A stretch of 64,000 nt of DNA from Myxococcaceae bacterium (GTDB taxonomy: Bacteria; Myxococcota; Myxococcia; Myxococcales; Myxococcaceae): contig JAIBBR010000003.1 of NCBI GenBank assembly GCA_019694575.1, positions 1 to 64,000 of the forward strand, given 5' to 3'. The position numbers were made by a program, and so were the translations under genes. Below the pieces are notes generated by a model, which had not been told where the DNA came from, made no database searches, and worked only from the letters and a program-made list of their open reading frames with translations. Positions 43,191 through 51,947 of the stretch are shown in pieces (the stretch's first letter is position 1; every line of letters begins with the position of its first letter).

Positions 43191-44930
43191 ATGGGCCTCG
43201 CCGACAAAGCCACCGTCGTGAAGGCGCTCCGCGATTTAGGTCTGCTCTACCAACTCAAAGGTGAGAACAGCTTCAAGACGCGGGCGTACGATTTGGCCGC
43301 CGACCGCATTTCGGGTTTGGGCGGAGAGCTCGATGCGCTGATTGAAAACGGAGGCCTCGAAGAGCTGCCGAACATCGGCGCCAGCATGGCCGCCAAAATC
43401 AAAGAGCTGGTCACCACCGGCAAACTGGGCGCGTTGGAAACACTGAAAGCTGAATTTCCACCCACCATTTTAGAGCTGCTCACCGTGCCCGATTTGGGGC
43501 CGAAAAAGGCCAAGGCGCTCTTCGACACGCTGGGCGTCGGTAGCCTGGGCGAGCTTGAAGCCGCCTGCCGCGAAGGCAAGGTGCGCGGGCTCAAAGGCTT
43601 CGGTGAAAAGACCGAGCATAAATTGCTGCAGGGCATCGAGTTGGTGAAGCGCTCGAGCGCGAACGGGCGCCGCCTTTTGGCCGAGGTCTTGCCGCTGGCT
43701 GAAGAGATGAAAACGTACCTCGCCCAAGCGCCCGGAGTGCAACGCGCAAGCTTGGGCGGCAGCGTGCGCCGCATGCGCGAAACGGTGGCTGACGTCGACA
43801 TCATCGCCTCGGCACCCCAAGCAGCGCCGGTATTGCAGCGGTTGATTGCGCACCCCAACGTGGCCACCGTGCTCGGCCAAGGTGAATCGAAAGCGTCGAT
43901 TCGTCTGAAGGGCAGCGATTTACAAATCGATCTGCGCGTGCTGCCCGACGAAGATTTCTCCGCCGCACTGCATCACTTCACCGGCTCGAAAGCACACCAC
44001 ATTCGCCTGCGCGGCATGGCCCTCGAAAAGGGTCTGAAAATTTCTGAATGGGGCGTGTACCGCGGCGAAGTCAAACTGCCCATTGGCGAAGAGGCCGACA
44101 TTTACGCCTTGCTGGGCATGCAATACGTGCCGCCCGAGTTGCGTGAAGACTGGGGCGAAATCGAAGCCGCCCTCACCCATTCGCTGCCCACCGACTTGGT
44201 GATGCGCCAAGACATCATCGGCAACGTGCATTCACACACCACCTGGTCTGACGGGGTCGACTCGCTAGAGGCAATGGCGCTCGCGGCGAAGAAGCTGGGC
44301 ATGACCTACTTCACGGTCACCGAGCATTCACAGACGTCGAGCTATGCCGGCGGCCTCACCGAAGATCGCCTGCGCCAACAGTGGGACGAGATCGACGCGG
44401 TGAATGAGAAAGTAAAAGGCATTCGCCTGCTCAAGGGCATCGAGACCGACATTTTAGAAGACGGCTCGCTCGACTACCCCGACGCGGTGTTGGAAAAGCT
44501 CGACGTGGTGATCGGCTCGATTCACCAGCGCTACAGCCAAGACGAAGCGAAAATGACGGCGCGGGTGTTGCGCGCTTTCGACAACCCCCACCTGATGATT
44601 TGGGGCCACCCGACCGGGCGACTGTTGCTCAAGCGTGAGCCCGCTTTAATGAACATGGAGCGTATTTTGGACAAGGCCGCCGAAAAGGGCATCACGATGG
44701 AGGTGAACGGCTGCCCCGAGCGGCTCGATTTGAAGCCTGAACACGTGCGGTCAGCGCTCAAGCGGGGCCTTAAAATTTCAATCAGCACTGATGCGCATTC
44801 AACCCATGAGCTAGCGTGGCATTTGCCGCTGGCCGTAGCCTGCGCGCAAAAAGGCTGGGCACGCCAGTCCGACGTAGTCAACACCTTGAATTCGGACGAC
44901 TTCTTGAAGGCCATTCGCCGCCGTGAGTGA
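43191..44930 (+). CDS. polX: DNA polymerase X family protein (polymerase beta-like + PHP)
   Basis: 579 residues. N-terminal HhH motifs (EELPNIGASMAAKIKELV, TVPDLGPKKAKALFDTLG), Pol beta-like nucleotidyltransferase catalytic motif GSVRRMRETVADVDIIA (the D-x-D pair), then a C-terminal PHP domain (NVHSHTTWSDG, VTEHSQTSSYAGG, GIETDILEDG, DVVIGSIHQRY, WGHPTGRLLLKR, STDAHSTHEL). This is bacterial PolX, used in base excision repair, with a 3'-5' exonuclease/phosphodiesterase PHP site. The ATG at 43191 is preferred; the open frame begins 41 codons earlier. Confidence 0.95.
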   Translation: MGLADKATVVKALRDLGLLYQLKGENSFKTRAYDLAADRISGLGGELDALIENGGLEELPNIGASMAAKIKELVTTGKLGALETLKAEFPPTILELLTVPDLGPKKAKALFDTLGVGSLGELEAACREGKVRGLKGFGEKTEHKLLQGIELVKRSSANGRRLLAEVLPLAEEMKTYLAQAPGVQRASLGGSVRRMRETVADVDIIASAPQAAPVLQRLIAHPNVATVLGQGESKASIRLKGSDLQIDLRVLPDEDFSAALHHFTGSKAHHIRLRGMALEKGLKISEWGVYRGEVKLPIGEEADIYALLGMQYVPPELREDWGEIEAALTHSLPTDLVMRQDIIGNVHSHTTWSDGVDSLEAMALAAKKLGMTYFTVTEHSQTSSYAGGLTEDRLRQQWDEIDAVNEKVKGIRLLKGIETDILEDGSLDYPDAVLEKLDVVIGSIHQRYSQDEAKMTARVLRAFDNPHLMIWGHPTGRLLLKREPALMNMERILDKAAEKGITMEVNGCPERLDLKPEHVRSALKRGLKISISTDAHSTHELAWHLPLAVACAQKGWARQSDVVNTLNSDDFLKAIRRRE

Positions 44931-44948
44931 TAAAAAGTACCGCCCAAC

Positions 44949-46973
44949 ATGCCCTGCGCCGTTTGTCACCGAGATCACGCGCCCCACGCTCCCTGCCAGG
45001 GCCTCTCGTCGTCGCCCAGCAGTGGAACAGCGGTGATGAGCTCTCCTACAGCGCCAGAAGAGGGCACTGCCCCAGGTGACGACACGCTCCTGGGCACCAC
45101 GCTGGGCAATTTCAAAATTACCCGCCTGCTGGGGCGCGGCGGCATGGGGCGGGTATACCTGGGCGAGCAGCCCGCCATCGGCAGCCGGGTAGCCATCAAA
45201 ATTCTGCACGAGCACCTCGCGTCGTCGGCGTCGTTGGTGCAGCGCTTCTACGCCGAAGCGCGCGCAGTGAACGTGATCGGCCACGAGAACATCGTCAGTA
45301 TCTTCGACATGAACATGGCGCCGCCGCAGCGCTATTACTTCGTGATGGAGTACTTAGACGGCCACCCGCTCAACGACTTGATGCGCGGGCCAATGAACCC
45401 CAAACGGGCGATACCGATTTTGGTGCAAGTGTGCGACGGCTTACAGGCGGCGCACTTGCGCGGAGTGGTGCACCGAGACTTGAAGCCCGAAAATATTTTC
45501 GTCATCAAACGCGGGCGCCAAGACGACGTGGTGAAGATTCTCGACTTTGGCATCGCCAAGCTTTTCTCGACTGAGCTCGCGGCTGAACAAACGTCGGCCG
45601 GCACCATTGTGGGCACGCCTGAATACATGTCGCCCGAGCAAGCCAATGGCGAAGCGATCGACGGGCGCGCCGACTTGTACGCGTTGGGGGTCATTTCGTA
45701 CGCCATGGCCACCGGCAAGCTGCCCTTCACCGGCGGTGGTTTCACCGGCATGTTGATGGCGCACCGAGAAAAAATTCCCCCCGCGCCGCACGTGATTGAG
45801 CCCACCGTCAATCGCGCGTGGTCTGACGTCATTATGCGGGCACTGGCCAAGAAGCCGCAGGAGCGTTTTCCCGACGCCACTGCGATGGCCAATGCGCTCG
45901 AGCGCTGCCTCACTGACAACCCACCCGGCGACACCGTGCACTTCGGCGCCGCGCAGGTGCAGACACAGCAGCATGAGCCACCGCCATTCGCGCGCACCCC
46001 GCCGCCACAGCGTTCCACTCCATCACCACGGGGCACTCCTGCCCCGGTCAAGCGCACCGCCACACCGGCGCGAATGCCAACACCGCCTCCCTTCAAACGG
46101 GAGGTGACCGCGAGCACCCCAGACGCCAAGAGCCATTGGGCCAACGTGCTGTACCAAGACTTGTCGAAAGCGGGGGCATTCTTATGCACTCCGGCCACGC
46201 TGCCGCCGTTGATGACCCGGCTCAAGCTGCGCTTTCACCACGCGCTGAGCTTAGAATTCATGGCTGAAGTGGTGCGCCACGTCACCCCCGAGCAAGCGAA
46301 GGCATGGTCGATGTCAGCGGGCTTTGGCGTGCAGTTCGTCGACTTGAAACCCGAGCACAAAGAGGCCCTCACCAAGTTAATGGCGCAAAAGCCCGTCGAC
46401 GGTGCCGAAGCGTCTAACGCTTCGCAATGGGAGCCTGATGATGCTGCTTCGCAAAAGGTGCTTGAGCCGTGGCTGAAACGTATTCAGGGCGATCATTACG
46501 TGGTGCTGGCGCTCGAGCCCGACGCCGAGCTCGAAAAAGTACGTACCCGCGGCCGCGAGCTGAAGCGCGAAATCGACGCGATGAATTTGAAAATGATGTC
46601 GACCAAGCAGAAAAGCCACGTGAAGCAAATTCTCGAGCGCATTCAGCAGGCGCTCGACGTGTTGGGCGTGGCGGCGGCGCGGCTCGAGTACGACGGCCAG
46701 CGCGGTAACTTTCGCGGAGTGGCGCGCTGCATTTGGGCCGGTCTCACTGTCACTGAAATCGAGCAGGTACGAAAACGGTTGCTCAGCCGGCAACCTGGCG
46801 CCGAAGCCAGCGCGCAAGTGCAGCTGCTCACCGCCAAAGCGTGGGAAGCAGAAGGTACGATTTCAAAAGCAATCACCGCTTATGAAACGGCGCTCGCGTC
46901 TGACCCCCTCAACGTCACCTTGCAGCAAAAATACTGGGCGTTGAAAAAACGGCCTGGTGTCAGCCCCAAGTAG
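44949..46973 (+). CDS. Ser/Thr protein kinase fused to PilZ and J-like domains
   Basis: 674 residues. The first 16 residues carry Cys/His in zinc half-ribbon spacing (CAVCHRDHAPHAPC). Kinase domain ~50-320: LLGRGGMGRVYLG, VAIKILHEHL, VVHRDLKPENIF, LDFGIAKLF, PEYMSPEQ. A Pro/Arg-rich linker (~330-390) leads to a PilZ-like domain (~395-480; YQDLSKAGAFLCTPATLPPLMTRLKL, ending GFGVQFVDLKPE), then a degenerate J-like helical region (~510-600, DHYVVLALEPDAELEKV; no HPD) and a TPR-like end. The zinc-like start argues for ATG 44949; an ATG at 45036 is the alternative. Likely a cytoplasmic kinase; a coupling to the DnaK/DnaJ pair at 49-52 kb is speculative. Confidence 0.88.
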   Translation: MPCAVCHRDHAPHAPCQGLSSSPSSGTAVMSSPTAPEEGTAPGDDTLLGTTLGNFKITRLLGRGGMGRVYLGEQPAIGSRVAIKILHEHLASSASLVQRFYAEARAVNVIGHENIVSIFDMNMAPPQRYYFVMEYLDGHPLNDLMRGPMNPKRAIPILVQVCDGLQAAHLRGVVHRDLKPENIFVIKRGRQDDVVKILDFGIAKLFSTELAAEQTSAGTIVGTPEYMSPEQANGEAIDGRADLYALGVISYAMATGKLPFTGGGFTGMLMAHREKIPPAPHVIEPTVNRAWSDVIMRALAKKPQERFPDATAMANALERCLTDNPPGDTVHFGAAQVQTQQHEPPPFARTPPPQRSTPSPRGTPAPVKRTATPARMPTPPPFKREVTASTPDAKSHWANVLYQDLSKAGAFLCTPATLPPLMTRLKLRFHHALSLEFMAEVVRHVTPEQAKAWSMSAGFGVQFVDLKPEHKEALTKLMAQKPVDGAEASNASQWEPDDAASQKVLEPWLKRIQGDHYVVLALEPDAELEKVRTRGRELKREIDAMNLKMMSTKQKSHVKQILERIQQALDVLGVAAARLEYDGQRGNFRGVARCIWAGLTVTEIEQVRKRLLSRQPGAEASAQVQLLTAKAWEAEGTISKAITAYETALASDPLNVTLQQKYWALKKRPGVSPK

Positions 46974-46976
46974 CCC

Positions 46977-47456
46977 ATGAAGAGTTACCTGCTCTCAGCG
47001 ATGGTTTTTAAGCATTCAGGCTCGACCATCGACGCCTTTCACCGCTCTTTCCCCAACGATTGGTTGCTGTGGGAACCTGGAGGCTGGCGCGCTCCCGCCA
47101 ACTCAACCGTGCAAGTGCAGGTGATGAGCCCCACACCCGTACCCGCTGACGGCGAGGCCTTGGTTTTCCCGATGATCGCCACCGAGGGTCAAATGACACT
47201 GGGCCGCGGGCCGGGCGTCGACGTCGCGATCAACGACGGCACCCTTTCGCAGAAGCACTTGCTGTTCATGACTGACGCCACGGGTTTTTGGACCGTGCGT
47301 GACGCGGGCTCGCGCAATGGCAGCTGGCTCAATGGCGTGAAGCTGGTCACTGGCCAACCCGTCGAGCTCGAGAACAAGGGCCGCATCAAAGCCGCGTCGG
47401 TGATGCTGACCTATTACACGCCCGCCGGTTTGATTCAGCGCATGCGAGGGAGCTGA
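46977..47456 (+). CDS. FHA domain protein
   Basis: 159 residues. FHA signature at about 72-125: LGRGPGVDVAINDGTLSQKHLLF and RDAGSRNGSWLNGVKL, with the conserved GR, SxxH (SQKH) and NG residues. FHA domains bind phosphothreonine peptides; placed three bases after a Ser/Thr kinase, it is a natural reader of that kinase's output. The N-terminal 60 residues are unassigned. Followed after 7 bases by the CPBP gene, which may be part of the same transcript. Confidence 0.93.
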   Translation: MKSYLLSAMVFKHSGSTIDAFHRSFPNDWLLWEPGGWRAPANSTVQVQVMSPTPVPADGEALVFPMIATEGQMTLGRGPGVDVAINDGTLSQKHLLFMTDATGFWTVRDAGSRNGSWLNGVKLVTGQPVELENKGRIKAASVMLTYYTPAGLIQRMRGS

Positions 47457-47463
47457 CGCGCCG

Positions 47464-48222
47464 ATGCCCGCTTTCGACGGCCTGGCCGCGGGTTGGGGCC
47501 AGCTTCGCCAAAACATCGACCGGCGATTGCCGCGCGAGGCAGTACGCGAAACCGTGGCGCTGTGGGCGATTTGTTTTACCGGCATTGTGGTGGCTTTTTT
47601 GGTCGCGCCTCCTTTGGCGAGCTTGGTGGCCACCGTGGGCTTTTTGTATTTGCCGGTGTGGTCGATGGACCGCCGCGAAGAAGACTACCGCGATTACGGA
47701 ATCGACTTTCGCGGCTGGAAAAAAGACGTGCTCTATTTCGCCGCGTTCTTCGCGGTGATGGCACCCATTTTTGTGCTCGCGTACCATTTTTTCGTCACGT
47801 CTTTGCCGAGCATTCCCGAGCCGTTTCGTGGGCTGTTGGCGCCCTACTTGCGTCAGGCCCATTTCAGCTTCAGGTTGCCTGAGCATTTTGAGCGCTGGGT
47901 GGTGCACGAGTGTTTGGTGGTGGCGTTGCCTGAAGAGTTTTTCTACCGCGGCTTTATTCAGACCCGGCTCAATGATGCCTGGCCCTATGCACCGCGCTTC
48001 TTCGGCGTTCGCGTCGGCAAGGCGTTTTGGCTCACCGCGGCGCTCTTTGCCTTGGGGCATTTGGCGATATTTCAAGTTTGGCGGCTGGGCGTGTTTTTCC
48101 CGGCACTGCTCTTCGCGTGGTTGAGAGAGAAGACCGGCAGCATTCTCGGTGCGGCGCTTTTGCATGCGAGCAGTAACTTGCTGATGCATGTGCTCGAGGC
48201 GAGTTACTTCGGCACGTTGTGA
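47464..48222 (+). CDS. CPBP family intramembrane glutamic protease
   Basis: 252 residues, six to seven membrane helices. Three CPBP (Abi) motifs: EEFFYRGFIQTRL (EExxxR), FALGHLAIFQVWR (His) and LLHASSNLLMH (HxxxN). These are the catalytic residues of glutamic-type intramembrane proteases such as Rce1. In Myxococcota some CPBP proteases act as sorting enzymes for MYXO-CTERM proteins (myxosortases), but no MYXO-CTERM signal was seen in this window. Follows FHA and kinase genes on the same strand. Confidence 0.85.
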   Translation: MPAFDGLAAGWGQLRQNIDRRLPREAVRETVALWAICFTGIVVAFLVAPPLASLVATVGFLYLPVWSMDRREEDYRDYGIDFRGWKKDVLYFAAFFAVMAPIFVLAYHFFVTSLPSIPEPFRGLLAPYLRQAHFSFRLPEHFERWVVHECLVVALPEEFFYRGFIQTRLNDAWPYAPRFFGVRVGKAFWLTAALFALGHLAIFQVWRLGVFFPALLFAWLREKTGSILGAALLHASSNLLMHVLEASYFGTL

Positions 48223-48279
48223 AGCTGCGCGTTCGCGTTCGCGTGCTCTCGTCGCCAACACGAAAAGCACCCTGCTCGG

Positions 48280-49101
48280 CTAATTCCCCGGCAGCAGCTG
48301 CAAGTTCAACTTGCGGTCGACCGCAATGCTCGCGCCGTCAGCCAGTTCAAGCCAACCGTTCGGCTTGGCCACCTCAGAAGACACCACAATCGAACGCCGC
48401 CGACGGTGCTCGCGCACCAACGAATCAGAATCTTTGCCTGAACCATCAATGCCACAGCGATCACAAGTGCCCTCACCTTCGAGCAACTTGTAAAACAGCG
48501 GCTGCGGGCCTCGCCGCGTCGCCACCAGCAACCGGCCATTGGTCGCCGCGCAGTTGAGCGTACCGCGGTGCGCCGCGCCCGCTTCAGTCGCCAACTGAGC
48601 CACCTGCCGCGCCGTTTTGTTCAACATCACCGCCACCAACGACGCTTCGAGCTGCAGGTCATCGAGCCGGCCCAAATCACGCAAGCTTTTCAAAAACAGC
48701 GCAAACACCGCTTCACCCAACCCTGCCCCGCGCACATTGCGGGCCAGAAAATCGGGCACCTGCGCCATTACCCGCTCGCGCACTTGGCTGGCACCTTCGA
48801 CCTCGCCCACCTGAGCAAAAAGCCACTGGCGGTAGCGAAAGGGCTGGGTTTCATCTTCTACCGAAGCGCCCAAAGCCAATGTCTGAGCGTGCATTAAAAC
48901 CGCGTCGCTTTCGGGTACCGCCCACAACTCGCGCCGACCCACGCCTGGGCCGTACCGCCGCGACAACACCACGTCGTCTTCATAGGCACCTACACCCACC
49001 GCTTCGTCAGCTCCCGCCGCAGTGACTTCTGCCGTGGCCCGCTGCAATTCGCAGCGCACCAAGTACGGGTCAGAGGTGTAAAGTCCCAGTAGCTTCGACA
49101 T
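48280..49101 (-). CDS. Degenerate class II glutamine amidotransferase-like protein
   Basis: 273 residues with the overall order of YafJ/EgtC-type class II amidotransferases, but with key residues altered. The N-terminal catalytic Cys (MCxLLG) is Ser (MSKLLGLY). The HxR position reads MHAQTLALG, the N-x-HPF motif reads ETQPFRYRQWLF, the HNG turn reads QVGE, and the usual G-x-TDSE region reads RGAGLGEAVFALFLKSL. A Ser could in principle be an Ntn nucleophile, but several binding residues are gone too, so it is likely a pseudoenzyme or has a different reaction. Divergent from the DnaK gene, 131 bases apart. Confidence 0.65.
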   Translation of the reverse strand: MSKLLGLYTSDPYLVRCELQRATAEVTAAGADEAVGVGAYEDDVVLSRRYGPGVGRRELWAVPESDAVLMHAQTLALGASVEDETQPFRYRQWLFAQVGEVEGASQVRERVMAQVPDFLARNVRGAGLGEAVFALFLKSLRDLGRLDDLQLEASLVAVMLNKTARQVAQLATEAGAAHRGTLNCAATNGRLLVATRRGPQPLFYKLLEGEGTCDRCGIDGSGKDSDSLVREHRRRRSIVVSSEVAKPNGWLELADGASIAVDRKLNLQLLPGN

Positions 49102-49232
49102 GATTCCTTCTCATTCCTCTTCTCGACATCTCACCCGCATTGTGCGGCCATACGCTGTCAACGCGCCAGGGGCTCGCCACTTCCCTCGCCCAAACCTTTA
49201 AGAACCCTGATTTTAGCGGTTAGAGTTCCTCT

Positions 49233-50834
49233 ATGTCTGATGACATCGCTGTGGGTATTGACTTGGGCACCTCCTACTCGTGCGTATCTGTCGTACTTGA
49301 CGGACAGCCGACAGTCATTCCTAACGAGTGGGGAGAGACGACGCATGCATCGGTCGTTTCGTTCCTTGACGACGACACCGTGTTGGTCGGCAACGCGGCG
49401 AAAAAGAACATCATCACCAACGCCGAAAACACGGTCTATTCAGCCAAGCGCCTGATCGGCCGTTATTACTTCTCTGACGAGGTCAAGAAGGCGCAGGCGG
49501 TGATGCCCTACCAAATCATCGAAGGGCAGAACAATTCAGTGCGCATTCAGGTCAAAGACAAGACCTTCTCGTTGCCTGAAATCTCGGCCTTGGTCCTCAA
49601 AGAAATGAAGGCCATCGCCGAAACGCACTTGGGCCGCGAAGTGAGCAAAGCGGTGGTCACCGTGCCCGCCTACTTCAACGACAACCAGCGCCAAGCCACC
49701 AAAGACGCCGGCCGCATCGCCGGGTTGGAGGTGCTGCGCATCATCAACGAGCCTACCGCGGCGGCGCTCGGCTACGGCTTTGGCCGCGACGTCAACCAGC
49801 GCATCGTCGTTTACGACTTGGGCGGCGGCACGTTCGACGTTTCGATTCTCGAAATCGGCAAAGACGTCTTTGAAGTGCTCTCGACCGCCGGCGACACGTA
49901 CCTGGGTGGTGACGACTTCGACGACCGCATCATGACTTGGCTCGCCGAAGACTTCTTGGCACGCACCCGGTTAGACCTGCGCCAGAACAAATATTGCCTG
50001 CAGATGCTCAAAGAAGCGGCCGAGAAAGCCAAAATCGACGTCGGTGTGCAAAGCACCGCCAAGATTCTGTGCGAAGGCATCTGCCAAGATGCCGATGGCA
50101 GCGTGATGAACCTGTCACAGACGCTCACCGCCGAAAACTTCAACAAAATGGTGATGGACCTGGTGCAGCGCACCTTCAAGGTCTGCGACGAAGCGTTGCA
50201 GAGCGCGCGCATGACCGCCGCCGATGTCGACGCGGTGGTGCTCGTCGGAGGCCCGACGCGCTTGCCGATTATTCGCAACAGCGTGAAGCACTACTTTCAG
50301 AAAGAGCCGAAAGAAGGCGTCAACCCCGACCAAGTGGTGTCAATGGGCGCCGCGCTGCAGGCGCATGCGCTGCTCAACCAAGCCACGTCGACTTTCTTGG
50401 TCGACGTCACTCCGCTCTCGCTGCGCATCGGCACGGTGGGCGGCTACACCGAGAAAATCATCGAGAAGAACACACCGATACCCATCGACAAATCGAAGGC
50501 CTTCACCACCAGCCGCGACGGCCAAGACAAGGTGAAAATTCGCGTGTACCAGGGCGAGTCGAACCGCGCCGACGAATGCGAAATGCTCGGTGAGTTTGAA
50601 TTTGCCGGCTTCAAAGTCGGTTACCGCGGCGACGTGAAAATCGACGTTACCTTCGAAATCAACACCGACGGCATCGTGAAAGTGGCGGCCACCGATTCTG
50701 AAACCGGCCAGCGTACGTCAACCACCATCAGCCTCAATTCAGGCCTCTCGGAGCAAGATATTCAAAATTCCATCAACGCCAACAAGGGCATGCAGCTGGC
50801 CTCGCAGCGCGACTTGCCGGCGGCCGCGGGGTAA
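49233..50834 (+). CDS. DnaK-like Hsp70 lacking the C-terminal lid
   Basis: 533 residues. Full nucleotide-binding domain (AVGIDLGTSYSCVSVVLDG, VTVPAYFNDNQRQATKDAG, IINEPTAAALGYGFG, VVYDLGGGTFDVSILEIG, VVLVGGPTRLPIIRN) and a beta-sandwich substrate domain (STFLVDVTPLSLRIGTVGG, TPIPIDKSKAFTT, FEINTDGIVKVAATDSETG). It ends about where E. coli DnaK has residue 520-530, so the helical lid and tail (~100 residues) are missing. Myxobacteria carry several specialised DnaK paralogues (SglK is one example); this is one of them, not the housekeeping dnaK, as no grpE/dnaJ cluster is near. Next gene is a J protein. Confidence 0.9.
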   Translation: MSDDIAVGIDLGTSYSCVSVVLDGQPTVIPNEWGETTHASVVSFLDDDTVLVGNAAKKNIITNAENTVYSAKRLIGRYYFSDEVKKAQAVMPYQIIEGQNNSVRIQVKDKTFSLPEISALVLKEMKAIAETHLGREVSKAVVTVPAYFNDNQRQATKDAGRIAGLEVLRIINEPTAAALGYGFGRDVNQRIVVYDLGGGTFDVSILEIGKDVFEVLSTAGDTYLGGDDFDDRIMTWLAEDFLARTRLDLRQNKYCLQMLKEAAEKAKIDVGVQSTAKILCEGICQDADGSVMNLSQTLTAENFNKMVMDLVQRTFKVCDEALQSARMTAADVDAVVLVGGPTRLPIIRNSVKHYFQKEPKEGVNPDQVVSMGAALQAHALLNQATSTFLVDVTPLSLRIGTVGGYTEKIIEKNTPIPIDKSKAFTTSRDGQDKVKIRVYQGESNRADECEMLGEFEFAGFKVGYRGDVKIDVTFEINTDGIVKVAATDSETGQRTSTTISLNSGLSEQDIQNSINANKGMQLASQRDLPAAAG

Positions 50835-50846
50835 CAAAGACGCCGC

Positions 50847-51947
50847 ATGTCGAACCCTTCTGACAAAGGGCCCAAGGGGCCTCCCGCAATACCGCCTGTG
50901 CGCCCGTCTGCACCGAGCGCCAAACCGGCGGCGGCCGCGCCACCGTTGCCGCGAACGCCAACCGTGCCTCCCACGGTAGCGCCGGTCAAACCGCCGGCCA
51001 TCGCGGCGGCACCCGCCATTGCTCAAGTAGCCACAACCAAGCCTCCCGCTGTTGCACCCGCAGGCGCGGTGGCCAAACCGCCCGCCGTATCGCCACCCAC
51101 CGCTCCTAAAGTGGGGGTGGCCCGCCCTTCAAGCCCGCCCGCTGCCCCGCCTTTGCCTCGTACGCCGTCTTCAGCCGCGCCCCCCGCGCTGCCTCGTCTC
51201 GCGCCGCCGACAGTGGCTCCCGTGGGCGGCTTCGCACCTCCAAAAATGGGAGCCGTGGCAAAGGGGGTGCCCGCCGCCGCACCGCCGAAAATGGCTGTTG
51301 CGATGGGAGCAGTGGCCCCTGCCGTCAAGCCTGCGCCACCCAGCGCCGAGCTCGCAGCCACGGGCCCTGTCTCGTCGGTCAACGTGAGCCAATTGGCGAC
51401 GCTGGCCCAGCTCGCCGACGCGCTCGACAGCATGGACTATTTTCAAATTCTCAAAGTCGAGCAGACCGCGCCGCCTCAAGACATTAAGCGCGCCTTTTAC
51501 CAAGAGAGCCGCACCTACCACCCTGACCGCTTCTTTCACCTGGGTGACGCGCAGGTCAAAGACGCGGTGGGGGCAATTTACAAGCGCATCACCGAGGCCT
51601 ATTACTTTCTGCGCGACGACAACAAGCGCCGCAAGTACCTGGCCGACATTACCGGCCCCGATCGCGCGAACAAACTGCGGTTCACCGAGACCTCAGAGGC
51701 CGAAGCCAAGGCCCAGGTGAAAAAAGAGCAAGAAGAGCAAATCGGCACCACGCCCAAAGGCCGCCAGTTCTACGCCACCGCGATGGGCGAGTACGGGCGT
51801 GAGAATTGGTCAGGCGCCGAGCGCAACTTCAAAATGGCGCTCACCTTCGAGCCGTCGAACGCCAGGTACAAAGAACGGCTCAACGAGGTGCAGCAAAAGC
51901 TGCATGACACGTTCAAGAAGTCGGGCGATTCGTTCAAGATCCGGTGA
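50847..51947 (+). CDS. J-domain protein with Ala/Pro-rich N-terminus
   Basis: 366 residues. About the first 180 are low complexity Ala/Pro/Val, likely disordered. A J-domain occupies about 200-265: MDYFQILKVEQTAPPQDIKRAFYQESRTYHPDRFFHLGD, with the HPD motif at 225-227. The rest (~290-366) is helical and TPR-like (AMGEYGRENWSGAERNFKMALTFEPSNARYKERL). It lacks the Gly/Phe and zinc regions of DnaJ. 12 bases after the lidless DnaK, so they should act as a chaperone pair. The last codon overlaps the CvpA-like start as GTGA. Confidence 0.9.
   Translation: MSNPSDKGPKGPPAIPPVRPSAPSAKPAAAAPPLPRTPTVPPTVAPVKPPAIAAAPAIAQVATTKPPAVAPAGAVAKPPAVSPPTAPKVGVARPSSPPAAPPLPRTPSSAAPPALPRLAPPTVAPVGGFAPPKMGAVAKGVPAAAPPKMAVAMGAVAPAVKPAPPSAELAATGPVSSVNVSQLATLAQLADALDSMDYFQILKVEQTAPPQDIKRAFYQESRTYHPDRFFHLGDAQVKDAVGAIYKRITEAYYFLRDDNKRRKYLADITGPDRANKLRFTETSEAEAKAQVKKEQEEQIGTTPKGRQFYATAMGEYGRENWSGAERNFKMALTFEPSNARYKERLNEVQQKLHDTFKKSGDSFKIR

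Noticed and set aside
49102-49232. Divergent region before the DnaK gene as an identifiable heat-shock promoter (CIRCE or sigma-32 type)
   Set aside because: No CIRCE inverted repeat or convincing -35/-10 elements seen.
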